Positions 52,646-60,065 of a stretch of 64,000 nt of DNA are shown piece by piece. The position numbers and the translations under genes were made by a program. How positions within the stretch are numbered: position 1 is the first letter of the stretch; every line of letters begins with the position of its first letter. Below the pieces are notes generated by a model that had not been told where the DNA came from, did not search any database, and saw nothing but the letters and a program-made list of their open reading frames with translations. The stretch comes from Actinokineospora inagensis DSM 44258 (GTDB taxonomy: Bacteria; Actinomycetota; Actinomycetes; Mycobacteriales; Pseudonocardiaceae): the NCBI RefSeq assembly GCF_000482865.1, contig NZ_AXWW01000015.1:78732-142731 (forward strand), in the 5' to 3' direction.

Positions 52646-52792
52646 CCCGCTGGGGTGAAGTTGTTTTGTTTGGGGCCCCTAGCGGTGGCCTGGGTAAGGC
52701 TAAAAGGCGGGGCCACTGGAAAGACGTGGCCTTACCCGCCTGCCGGCTTAGGCCACCGCTCCCCCCAAACAAAACAACTTCACCCCAGCGGG
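52646..52792. repeat. 147-bp inverted-repeat element
   Basis: The outer 30 bp at each end are perfect inverted copies (52646-52675 and 52763-52792). Each arm contains the T/A-rich word GAAGTTGTTTTGTTTGGGG or its complement, unusual in this genome. A second inner arm pair, AGCGGTGGCCT (52680-52690) and AGGCCACCGCT (52750-52760), lies just inside, and GGGTAAGGC/GCCTTACCC deeper still. No protein is encoded convincingly and no target-site duplication is seen. It sits between convergent genes. It may be a non-autonomous mobile element (MITE-like), a genus-specific palindromic repeat, or a bidirectional terminator. Confidence 0.8.
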
Positions 52793-52847
52793 CGGTTGGG
52801 ATCGGCGGCTTCCGAGGAGCGCGGTGCAAGTGTCGTGTGGTGGGTTG

Positions 52848-53384
52848 TCATAGGCGGTTGTGTTGGGGTGTGGGGGCGGTCGTGTCCTGGTTGTTGGTGG
52901 GTCGTTCGAACTCGATCTGGGGTAAGGGGTTGCCGTCGCCGAAGTCGCGGGGGTGGGTGGCGCCGGTTTTGGTGAAGCCGCATTTGGTGTAGAAGCGGAG
53001 GGATTGTGGGGTGTCGCGCAGGGTCCATAGGTGGACGTGTGAGTACTTGTCGGCGCGCAGTGTGGCCAACAGGCCGTCCATAAGGACCTTTGCGACGCCC
53101 GAGCCCCAGGCGGCGGGGTGGGCGTAGAAGCTGTAGATCTCGGCTGAGCCGGGGCGGGTTTCGGAGGGGACGGCGTAGGTGAAGGCCAGGGGGCGGGTGT
53201 CGACGGCGGCGAGCAGGAGGTGGCCGGTGCCGACGCGGGGGTGCCATCGCGTTCGTCTACTTGCGACTTCTCGGGTGGCGAACTCCGCGTCGAAGAACGG
53301 GGCGTAGGCGGCTTGCCAGGATGCGGCGTGGATTTCGCCGATCACGGTTCCGTCGGCGGGGGTGGCTTCGCGTACCTCGATCAT
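52848..53384 (-). CDS. GNAT-family N-acetyltransferase
   Basis: A 178-aa protein from ATG 53384, overlapping the TetR gene stop (ATGA). GNAT features: IEVREATPADGTVIGEIHAASWQAAYAPFF at the N-terminus, motif A-like YAHPAAWGSGVAKVLMDGLLATLRAD (about residues 95-120; the usual R/Q-G-x-G-x-G/A is modified to AWGSGVAK), and LRFYTKCGFTKTG near the end. It probably acetylates a small amine. The tail after residue 160 is unstructured. Co-expressed with the TetR regulator. Confidence 0.85.
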   Translation of the reverse strand: MIEVREATPADGTVIGEIHAASWQAAYAPFFDAEFATREVASRRTRWHPRVGTGHLLLAAVDTRPLAFTYAVPSETRPGSAEIYSFYAHPAAWGSGVAKVLMDGLLATLRADKYSHVHLWTLRDTPQSLRFYTKCGFTKTGATHPRDFGDGNPLPQIEFERPTNNQDTTAPTPQHNRL

Positions 53385-53962
53385 GCGGACGACGGTAGCC
53401 GGGGGGTACGACACAAACCGTCGATCAGGAGGTCGACCATGCGTCGGGCGTGCCCCGGACGGGTGATGTCGTCGAAGAAACACAGGTTTGCCACGGCGGG
53501 GAGCAGGTCGTCGGGGTCCACATCGGGCCGTGCTTGTCCGGCGGCGACGGCGGTGTCCAGGAGGGACTTGAGGGCGGGGCGCAGGTGGTGGTCGAAGTAG
53601 CCGGGGAGGGCGTCGAAGGCGGGGTCGCCGGAGTGCAGGGCGGCGGCGAGGCCGCGTTTGGTGGCGATGAACTCGGTGTAGCGCCGCAGCCAGCGGGCCA
53701 GGGCCTCGCCAGGGGTGTGCTCGGCGGCCAACTCCGCGGCGGCGGCTGTGCAGGCGTCGACCTCGTGCTGGAAGACGGCGACGACCAGGTCGGAGCGCTG
53801 GGGGAAGTGGCGGTACACGGTGCCGACGCCGACGCCTGCACGGGCGGCGATGTCGCGTACGGGGGCGTCCACGCCGGAGTCCGCGAAGGCTGCCTTGGCG
53901 GCGGCCAGCAGCGCGTCGATGTTGCGTCGGGCGTCGGCCCGCACCGGTCGTGACCTGGTCAT
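53381..53962 (-). CDS. TetR-family repressor
   Basis: A 193-aa protein from ATG 53962 with GAGGGAG upstream. The HTH is standard: ARRNIDALLAAAKAAFADSGVDAPVRDIAARAGVGVGTVYRHFPQRSDLVVAVF. The C-terminal ligand domain includes ALARWLRRYTEFIATKRGLAAALHSG, typical of the group that controls oxidoreductase genes. It lies divergent from the aldo/keto reductase, and two matching palindromes lie in the gap, so it probably represses both that gene and its own operon. Confidence 0.93.
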   Translation of the reverse strand: MTRSRPVRADARRNIDALLAAAKAAFADSGVDAPVRDIAARAGVGVGTVYRHFPQRSDLVVAVFQHEVDACTAAAAELAAEHTPGEALARWLRRYTEFIATKRGLAAALHSGDPAFDALPGYFDHHLRPALKSLLDTAVAAGQARPDVDPDDLLPAVANLCFFDDITRPGHARRMVDLLIDGLCRTPRLPSSA

Positions 53963-53985
53963 ACCGCTCCCTCGGTTGCCAAAGC

Positions 53986-54021
53986 GGAACATAGTTCCGT
54001 ATAGTTCCGGAACGTTGTTCC
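53986..54021. promoter_or_regulatory. Paired TetR operators
   Basis: Two copies of GGAAC-N3-GTTCC occur at 53986-53998 (spacer ATA) and 54009-54021 (spacer GTT), with centres 23 bp apart, about two helical turns. GTTCCGGAAC links them. They lie between the divergent tetR and aldo/keto reductase genes and overlap where both promoters must be. Confidence 0.8.
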
Positions 54022-54047
54022 GATTGATCGTACGGGAGGAACGCACG

Positions 54048-55091
54048 ATGCAGTACCGCGCACTCGGCCGCACCGGCATCCAGGTCAGCCCCTACTGCCT
54101 GGGGGCCATGATGTTCGGCTCGCTCGGCAACCCCGACCACGACGCCGCGATCCGGATCATCCACCGGGCGCTTGACGCGGGGATCAACTTCATCGACACC
54201 GCCGACGTCTACTCGCGCGGGGAGTCCGAGGAGATCGTCGGCAAGGCGCTCAAGGGGCGCCGTGACGACGTCGTCCTCGCGACCAAGGCACGCCTGCCCA
54301 TGGGCGACGACCCCAACCGGCAGGGCGCGTCGCGTCGCTGGCTGGTCCGCGCGCTCGACGACTCACTGCGCAGGCTTGGCACCGACCACGTGGACCTCTA
54401 CCAGATCCACCGCCCCGACGACTCGGTCGACGTCGAGGAGACCCTGTCCGCGCTGTCCGACCTGATCCGCGCGGGCAAGGTCCGCGCGGTCGGTTCGTCT
54501 TCGTTCCCGGCCTCGGACATCGTCGAGTCGCACTGGGTCTCGGAGCGCCGTGGCCTGGAGCGGTTCCGCACCGAGCAGCCGGTCTACTCGATCCTCAACC
54601 GCGGCATCGAGCGCGAGGTCCTACCCGTGTGTGAGCGGTACGGCATGGGTGTGCTGGTGTGGAGTCCCCTCGCGGGTGGCATGCTCACCGGCCGTTACCG
54701 CAAGGGCCAGGCCGCCGACACCCACCGGTCACGGTTCGGCTTCCGTCAACTGACCGACGACCAGCGGTTGGACGTTGTGGAGCAGTTGATCCCGGTGGCC
54801 GACGAGGCCGGGATGTCCCTGACCCACCTGGCCCTGGCCTTCGCCATCGCCCACCCCGGCGTCACCTCGGCGATCATCGGGCCCCGCACCGCCGACCACC
54901 TCGACGACCTCTTGGCGAGTGTGGACACCGCTCTCACGGACGACATCCTGGACCGCGTCGACGCGATTGTCCCGCCGGGCACGGACATCGGCGTCCTCGA
55001 CACCGCCCACACCCCACCGTCGATCACCGACCCCGCCCTCCGCCGCCGCCCCATCGCACACCGGTCGGCTGGGTCTACGCAGGCCGCTTAA
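54048..55091 (+). CDS. Aldo/keto reductase
   Basis: A 347-aa protein; GGGAGGAA lies 6 nt before ATG 54048. The AKR tetrad is visible: FIDTADVYSRGESEEIVGKAL (Asp and Tyr, about residues 51-57), VLATKA (Lys, about 84) and DLYQIHRPD (His, about 124). NADPH-binding residues follow in SPLAGGMLTGRYRKG and IIGPRTADHLDD. It reduces an aldehyde or ketone, substrate unknown. It is controlled by the divergent TetR protein through the paired operators. Its last 17 bp overlap the convergent MFS gene. Confidence 0.93.
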   Translation: MQYRALGRTGIQVSPYCLGAMMFGSLGNPDHDAAIRIIHRALDAGINFIDTADVYSRGESEEIVGKALKGRRDDVVLATKARLPMGDDPNRQGASRRWLVRALDDSLRRLGTDHVDLYQIHRPDDSVDVEETLSALSDLIRAGKVRAVGSSSFPASDIVESHWVSERRGLERFRTEQPVYSILNRGIEREVLPVCERYGMGVLVWSPLAGGMLTGRYRKGQAADTHRSRFGFRQLTDDQRLDVVEQLIPVADEAGMSLTHLALAFAIAHPGVTSAIIGPRTADHLDDLLASVDTALTDDILDRVDAIVPPGTDIGVLDTAHTPPSITDPALRRRPIAHRSAGSTQAA

Positions 55092-56409
55092 GGGCCTGCT
55101 TTGCTTGGGCTACCTGCTTAACCACGGCGATACCAACTGCCACGACGATCAGGGCCGCCGCGACGGCGAAGGTGACGTGCATACCGGTCGCGACAGCGTC
55201 ACCGGACGCGGTGGTCACGTCGTGCGTAGAGGCGCCAAGGGCGAATACGGCGCCCATGACGGAGGTGCCGGTGATGAGGCCGAGGTTGCGTGACAGGTTG
55301 AGCATCCCGGACACCACTCCCCGCTGGTCCGCACTTACCCCCGCCATCACGGTCGTGTTGTTGGCGGCCTGGAACTGGGCGTAACCGCACGTGGTGACGA
55401 CAAGAGGCACCAGGTAGCCGAGGAGGGTCTTTGGCATAAGAGCCAAAGCGAGGCAACCGACGACCATGGCCGTTAGACCGACGACGGTCATGGTCGCGGC
55501 TCCTATCCGGTCGACCACGCGACCGGCTGGGATGCCGGTGAGCGCGGAGACCACGGGACCGGCTGACATCGCCAGGCCCACTGCGGCGGGCTCCAGGTTG
55601 AGTGACCGCGACAGGTAGAACGGTCCGACGACGAGGGTCGACATGACCACGGTCGACACCAGGAAGCTCATGGCCAGGGCGGGGTCGTGTAGTGCTGAGA
55701 GGCGTACGAGGGGTGCGGTCGTGCGGGACTCCACTACGACGAAGACCCCGGCGGCCACGACTGCCGCGACGAGTAGGAGGACCGTGTGCCCCACCGTCAT
55801 CGCGAGGGCGTAGGCGGTAAGAGTGATGGCCAAGAGAACCGTGCCCAGGCTGTCGAACCTGGTGGGTGTGCGCTCACTGGACGACAGCGCGCGAATGAGA
55901 AGCAAGACCACCACGCCCAGGACAGCCGTAACGACGAAGATGCCGCGCCAACCCACTACGGCGATGGTGAGGCCACCCAGCGTCGGACCACCGGCGGTGC
56001 CTACGGCCGACATCGTGCCTAGAAGTCCCATAGCGCTACCGGTCTTCTCGCGCGGCACGGTGCTACCGATAAGAGCCATGCTGAGCGCCAGCATCACCGC
56101 GGCCCCGAGTCCCTGACCCACCCGCGCCACTACGAGCACGCTGAGGGACGGCGCCACCGCGCACACGACTGACGCGACGGTGAACAGGGCGGTTCCGGCT
56201 CGCAGGAGCCGCCCACGGCCGATGATGTCGCCGAGCCTGCCGACGCTGACCAACAAGACCGTGCCGGCCAGCAGGTACGCGAGCACCACCCACTGCACGG
56301 CCTGGAAGGTCGCGCCCAGTTGGTGCGACAGCGTCGGCAACGCGACGTTCGCGACGCTGGTCCCCAGGGAGGACAGCAGCACCGCCAGTGCGAGCCCCGT
56401 TTTCGTCAT
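55075..56409 (-). CDS. MFS drug exporter, DHA2 (14-helix) type
   Basis: A 444-aa protein from ATG 56409; ATG 56427 is equally possible and neither has a strong ribosome-binding site. Motif A is GRLGDIIGRGRLLRAGTALF, and motif C-like GLLGTMSAVGTAGGPTLGGL lies near residue 135. Helix count is 13-14. Proteins of this type export drugs or metabolites using the proton gradient. It is divergent from the XRE-cupin regulator across about 50 bp, so that regulator probably controls it. Confidence 0.9.
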   Translation of the reverse strand: MTKTGLALAVLLSSLGTSVANVALPTLSHQLGATFQAVQWVVLAYLLAGTVLLVSVGRLGDIIGRGRLLRAGTALFTVASVVCAVAPSLSVLVVARVGQGLGAAVMLALSMALIGSTVPREKTGSAMGLLGTMSAVGTAGGPTLGGLTIAVVGWRGIFVVTAVLGVVVLLLIRALSSSERTPTRFDSLGTVLLAITLTAYALAMTVGHTVLLLVAAVVAAGVFVVVESRTTAPLVRLSALHDPALAMSFLVSTVVMSTLVVGPFYLSRSLNLEPAAVGLAMSAGPVVSALTGIPAGRVVDRIGAATMTVVGLTAMVVGCLALALMPKTLLGYLVPLVVTTCGYAQFQAANNTTVMAGVSADQRGVVSGMLNLSRNLGLITGTSVMGAVFALGASTHDVTTASGDAVATGMHVTFAVAAALIVVAVGIAVVKQVAQAKQALKRPA

Positions 56410-56459
56410 GCGCACAGCGTGCGCCATCTCGGCAACCACCGCGAAGTAAAGTTGCGGAT

Positions 56460-57044
56460 ATGGCAAACGACGACGAGGACGTCCTGGCGTCGGTCGGCCA
56501 CCGCCTGCGCACCCTGCGCAAGCGCCGCGGCACGACCCTGGCCCAGCTCGCGGAGACCACCGGCATCTCCGTCAGCACCCTCTCCCGCCTCGAATCCGGC
56601 GAACGCAAACCCAACCTGGAGCTGCTGCTCCCGCTCGCCCGCGCCCACCAGGTCTCCCTCGACGACCTCGTCGGCGCCCCACCCGTCGAAGACCCCCGCG
56701 TCCGCCTCAAGCCCTACACGAAAGGAGGCGCCACGATCTACCCGCTCACCCAGTACCCCGGCGGCCTCCAGGCGTACAAAATGGTCATCCCGGCCGCCCG
56801 CTCCACCCCGGACCTCCGAACCCACACCGGCTACGAATGGCTCTACGTCCTGTCCGGCCGCCTCCGCCTCGTCCTCGCCGACCACGACGTCGTGCTGAAA
56901 ACCGGCGAGGCCGCCGAATTCGACACCCGCCTACCCCATTGGTTCGGCTCGACCGGCGAAATGCCCGTGGAAGTCTTGAGTCTTTTCGGCCCCCAGGGCG
57001 AGAAAATGCACGTCCGCGCCCGCCCGCGCGGTGGTGAGAACTGA
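56460..57044 (+). CDS. XRE-family regulator with cupin domain
   Basis: A 194-aa protein, ATG 56460. The HTH covers residues about 10-65 (VGHRLRTLRKRRGTTLAQLAETTGISVSTLSRLESGERKPNLELLLPLARAHQVSLDDL). A cupin sensor domain follows (TYEWLYVLSGRLRLVLADHDVVLKTGEAAEFDTRLPHWFGSTG, read from residue about 120). HTH-cupin proteins bind a small ligand in the cupin and regulate neighbouring genes. The divergent MFS exporter, 50 bp away, is the obvious target. Confidence 0.92.
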   Translation: MANDDEDVLASVGHRLRTLRKRRGTTLAQLAETTGISVSTLSRLESGERKPNLELLLPLARAHQVSLDDLVGAPPVEDPRVRLKPYTKGGATIYPLTQYPGGLQAYKMVIPAARSTPDLRTHTGYEWLYVLSGRLRLVLADHDVVLKTGEAAEFDTRLPHWFGSTGEMPVEVLSLFGPQGEKMHVRARPRGGEN

Positions 57045-57051
57045 AGAACGG

Positions 57052-57843
57052 TCAGCCCGTGACGACGGGGTCGGCCAGGGCGGCGAGGAGGTCGCGGCTG
57101 CGGTCGGGGGTGAGGCAACTGTCGGTGAGTTGGGTGGCGGTCTTGGTGTAGCGGTTGATGGTGGGGAGGGCTTCGAGGAAGAGGGCGGCGCCGGTGAGGT
57201 CGAGGTGGATGACGGGGCCGTGGTCGGTGACGGTGATGAGGCGGAACGGGATGTCGTGGGTGAGGACGGTGTGCGGGATCACCTGAATGGTGACGTTCGC
57301 GCGCGTTGATTCCCAGAAGAGGTGGCGGGCCTGTTCTTGGATTACCTGCGGGGGCAGCGCAGCGGGGGTGAGGGATTGGCGGCTGATGAGGAAGTGCCAG
57401 TTCGTCGGGAGGTCGCTGTCCAGGGTGTGCCTGCGCGGGGTGGTGCCGAGCATGGCGGCGTATTCGTCGGTTTGGAGTTGGGTGGGGAGGGTGGCCGGGG
57501 TGAATGCCGTGATGGCGTCGGACTGGGATTCGAGTTCGTCGAGGGTCAGGGAGTACAGCGGGGACTCGTTGCTGTCGTGCCACCACTCGTCGCGGCGGGC
57601 GTCGGTGTTCAGGTCGAGGTAATGCTGGCGTTGGGCGCGCGTGTCGACGCCGCAGGTGTAGAGGAGTAGGCCGAGTTCGGGGTTGGGGATGCCGCGCTGG
57701 CCGTTGAGGAAGCGGGACAGGTCGGAGCGGTGCCAGTTCAACTGCTTGGCGATGTCGCGGTGCGGGATGCCGGTGCTGTCGATCAGGGAACGCAGGCGGC
57801 GGCCGAGCAGCCAGGTGCGCAGCGAGGGGATGCGGGAGGTCAA
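57052..57843 (-). CDS. XRE/DUF5753 (Scr1-type) transcription regulator
   Basis: A 263-aa protein from TTG 57843, with AAAGGA 10 nt upstream; no better start is in frame. An N-terminal HTH (LGRRLRSLIDSTGIPHRDIAKQLNWHRSDLSRFLNGQRGIPNPE) is followed by the DUF5753 domain (DSNESPLYSLTLDELESQSDAITAFTPATLPTQLQTDEYAAMLG ... VTIQVIPHTV). These regulators are abundant in actinobacteria, usually next to DUF397 genes. A second member lies at 58466. It is convergent with the XRE-cupin gene, with 7 bp between. Confidence 0.88.
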   Translation of the reverse strand: MTSRIPSLRTWLLGRRLRSLIDSTGIPHRDIAKQLNWHRSDLSRFLNGQRGIPNPELGLLLYTCGVDTRAQRQHYLDLNTDARRDEWWHDSNESPLYSLTLDELESQSDAITAFTPATLPTQLQTDEYAAMLGTTPRRHTLDSDLPTNWHFLISRQSLTPAALPPQVIQEQARHLFWESTRANVTIQVIPHTVLTHDIPFRLITVTDHGPVIHLDLTGAALFLEALPTINRYTKTATQLTDSCLTPDRSRDLLAALADPVVTG

Positions 57844-57875
57844 CGCGGGGGTCCTTTCTCGGGGAGTGGCCACGA

Positions 57876-57909
57876 ACCGGTCCGCGCGGGGAAGGTCGCG
57901 CGGACCGGT
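57876..57909 (-). terminator. Hairpin between two minus-strand genes
   Basis: Perfect 13-bp arms (57876-57888 and 57897-57909) around an 8-nt loop, 33 bp upstream of TTG 57843. It lies in the leader of the XRE/DUF5753 gene and could be an attenuator or the second half of a double terminator. Confidence 0.5.
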
Positions 57910-57978
57910 CGGTGGACGCCGGTCTCCGCGGGCCGGGCCGCCGGGGCATGACGGGCCGGGGGAGCGACGGCGGGGGAG

Positions 57979-58014
57979 CGGCGCGCGGGCGGGGAGGTAG
58001 TCGCCCGCGCGCCG
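57979..58014 (-). terminator. Terminator hairpin of the 81-aa gene
   Basis: Perfect 12-bp arms (57979-57990 and 58003-58014) with a 12-nt loop, starting 4 nt after the stop codon of the minus-strand gene at 58019. Confidence 0.7.
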
Positions 58015-58018
58015 CGGG

Positions 58019-58264
58019 TCACGGGTGGTCCAGGGCGGTGCAGCTAAGAGCAGCATCCCGGAGCGCGGCACGCAATCTGCCTACTCTCAACGGGTGAATC
58101 AACCACGGACCCGGGGTCGACGAGGTCACCACGACGCCGTCCTTGGCGATCTCGACCGTGATCGACGCGCGGTTGCCGGACCCGTCCCGGCAGGGGATCG
58201 ACCATGCGTCCGGATGTTGCCGCCATCCCCACCGGGACAGCAATTCCTGCACCTTGCTGGTCAC
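58019..58264 (-). CDS. Small unknown protein (81 aa)
   Basis: GTG 58264 is chosen because GAGGA lies 4 nt upstream; a longer frame from TTG 58324 lacks one. The sequence opens VTSKVQELLSRWGWRQHP and continues with a beta-rich middle (ASITVEIAKDGVVVTSSTPGPWLI) and a basic helix at the end (LRVGRLRAALRDAAL). It looks like a compact soluble domain. I do not recognise the family. It is divergent from the second Scr-type regulator across 201 bp and may be part of that module. Confidence 0.55.
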   Translation of the reverse strand: MTSKVQELLSRWGWRQHPDAWSIPCRDGSGNRASITVEIAKDGVVVTSSTPGPWLIHPLRVGRLRAALRDAALSCTALDHP

Positions 58265-58382
58265 CGGGTCCTCGCTGGGGAAACGGGGGGTCGGTGTTCG
58301 GGACGTCGTACGCCGGGTGTCCAATAGCTAGCCATGGCGGCGCTCACCACCTCATACGGGGAACTGGGTCGCTGAGAGTAGA

Positions 58383-58441
58383 CCGTACGGCACGTACGTA
58401 CGCCACGAAAATACCTCGATCGTGTGACTACCGTACGTATG
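58383..58441. promoter_or_regulatory. GTAC-containing palindromes upstream of the Scr-type regulator
   Basis: CCGTACGG (58383-58390), CGTACGTACG (58393-58402) and CGTACGTATG (58432-58441) are closely spaced palindromic or near-palindromic words in a short A/T-richer stretch just before ATG 58466. They are candidate operators for the XRE protein encoded next to them. Confidence 0.45.
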
Positions 58442-58465
58442 TGAGCGACCGGCACACTGTGCGCC

Positions 58466-59317
58466 ATGAGTGAATCCGATGACCTGACCCCAGGCTCCCT
58501 GGTGCGTCGGTGGCGGCTCGGCAAGCAGTTGCGCGAGCTCCGCGAGGCCGCGGGCAAGTCCCAGGACGACGCCGCGGACTACCTCGGCGTCAAGCGACCA
58601 ACAATCAGCCGCATCGAGAACGGCAGGCACTCGATCCTGCCGAAGAACGTCCGGTTCCTCTGCCAGCTCTACGAGATCGGCGCCCCCCAGGTGGACACGC
58701 TGATCCGGCAGGCCGAGGAGAGCAACGAGCGTGGCTGGTGGGTTAGCCACAGCGACACCATGCCCGACTGGCACGAGACCTACGTCGGTTTCGAGGCCGA
58801 CGCCAAGGCGATCTGCGTCTACGAATCGGAGCTGGTCTACGGCCTGCTCCAGGTCCCCGGCTACACCCGCGCGGTGCGCTCCGCGTTCGTGGACCAGATC
58901 GACGAGGCCGAGCTGTCCAGGTTCCTCGGCTTCAGGGAAGAACGGCAGAAGCGCCTGGACAACAGGCAGCCCAACCTGCGCGTGATTCTCAACGAGACCG
59001 TGGTGCGGCGTCAGGTGGGCGACATGCGCGAGCAGTTGCTGCACCTGGTGAAGGCTTCCGAGTGGCCCTACCTGACGCTGCAGGTCCTGCCGTTCGCGGC
59101 CGGTCCGCACCCTGGCATGACCAATTCGTTCTCGCTTCTCACGCTGCCGGAGGAGCCCGCCCCGAACTTCGTGTATCTCGAACACGCAGATGGGGCGATC
59201 TACCTGGAGCGCCCCGCGGATCTGAAGCTGTACGCCGCCAACTTCGACCGGATGTCGGAGCAGGCGTTGTCACCGGATGACACGCGGGCCTTCTTGGTTA
59301 GCCTGGTCGACGGTTAG
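58466..59317 (+). CDS. XRE/DUF5753 (Scr1-type) transcription regulator
   Basis: A 283-aa protein. The HTH (LGKQLRELREAAGKSQDDAADYLGVKRPTISRIENGRHSILPKNVRFL) spans residues about 18-65. The DUF5753 domain follows, with conserved blocks YESELVYGLLQVPGYTRAV and LTLQVLPFAAGPHPGMTNSFSLLTLPEEPAPNFVYLEH. Proteins of this type pair with DUF397 proteins, and the DUF397 gene starts 25 bp downstream. In Streptomyces such pairs influence development and antibiotic production. Confidence 0.95.
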   Translation: MSESDDLTPGSLVRRWRLGKQLRELREAAGKSQDDAADYLGVKRPTISRIENGRHSILPKNVRFLCQLYEIGAPQVDTLIRQAEESNERGWWVSHSDTMPDWHETYVGFEADAKAICVYESELVYGLLQVPGYTRAVRSAFVDQIDEAELSRFLGFREERQKRLDNRQPNLRVILNETVVRRQVGDMREQLLHLVKASEWPYLTLQVLPFAAGPHPGMTNSFSLLTLPEEPAPNFVYLEHADGAIYLERPADLKLYAANFDRMSEQALSPDDTRAFLVSLVDG

Positions 59318-59342
59318 GCCAGTGCTACCAGGGAGGACACAG

Positions 59343-59651
59343 ATGGATCAGGACAGGTGGCGCAAGAGCTCCTTCAGCGGCGGCAACAACGGCAACTGTG
59401 TCGAGGTCACCATGTGGCGTAAGAGCAGCTTCAGCAGCGGCAACGGCGGCCAATGCGTCGAGGTCAACCTGTGGCGCAAGAGCACCTTCAGCGGCGGCAA
59501 CAACGGCGAGTGCATCGAGCTGGCCCCCACCCTCGGCGGCGTCCGCGACAGCAAGAACCCATCCGGCCCCATCATCACCGCCCGCATCGACGCCCTCATC
59601 ACCGCCGTCAAGCACGACCAGGTCCGTCACGCCCGCAGCATCGTCAGGTAG
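59343..59651 (+). CDS. DUF397 protein with a threefold internal repeat
   Basis: A 102-aa protein; GGGAGGA ends 5 nt before ATG 59343. DUF397 proteins normally have one WRKSSFS-type N-terminal block followed by GVRDSK and a closing helix. Here the block occurs three times with an exact 19-residue period (Trp6, Trp25, Trp44): WRKSSFSGGNNGNCVEV, WRKSSFSSGNGGQCVEV, WRKSTFSGGNNGECIEL. One ordinary GVRDSKNPSGP ending follows. It probably binds or antagonises the adjacent DUF5753 regulator. The 3' end overlaps a decayed methyltransferase gene on the other strand. Confidence 0.92.
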   Translation: MDQDRWRKSSFSGGNNGNCVEVTMWRKSSFSSGNGGQCVEVNLWRKSTFSGGNNGECIELAPTLGGVRDSKNPSGPIITARIDALITAVKHDQVRHARSIVR

Positions 59652-60065
59652 ACGAACCCCAGCACGTCCCGCCACCAGGCGGTCCGGTGCGCGTCCGCCT
59701 GCCGCACCTCGTCGCACTCCGGCGCGCCCGGATTCGCCGCCAGCCAGCAACCGCCCGCCGACGTCCAAGACCTCGGCGGCCTTCGCCAACGTCGTCGCCG
59801 TGTGTTCCGCCTCCGGCCCACCTCAGATGTGCGTGGCTCCGTTGACCACCAGCACATCGGCCCGGCCCGCCCACGTGCTCGCGTCGCCAACCTCCTAGGT
59901 GACCGCCAGATCTCCCACCCGGCTCCGCCCGTACTCGATCGCCTCCGCATCGAGGTCACCCCCGTACCCCGTTGCCCCGCGGGCACTCGCGACCGTGCGC
60001 AGCAACAGTTCCGCCCGCCCGCACCCCAGGTCGACCCGACCGCGCGCGCCGTCTACGGCGGCGGC
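59627..60065 (-). pseudogene. Decayed SAM-dependent methyltransferase
   Basis: Three frames carry recognisable pieces in the right order. Motif I, VDLGCGRAELLLR, lies near 60000-60035. The strand-4 region ADVLVVNGATHI lies near 59825-59861 in another frame, followed by VLDVGGRLLAG. A typical C-terminus, WLAANPGAPECDEVRQADAH ... VLGFVYLTMLRA, ends at stop 59627. At least two frameshifts and a deletion of about 100 codons separate them, and the N-terminus is missing. The gene is inactive. Confidence 0.65.

Noticed and set aside
52515-52829. Minus-strand frame of 104 codons within the inverted-repeat element
   Set aside because: Its peptide simply mirrors the two DNA arms. No ribosome-binding site or plausible domain is present.
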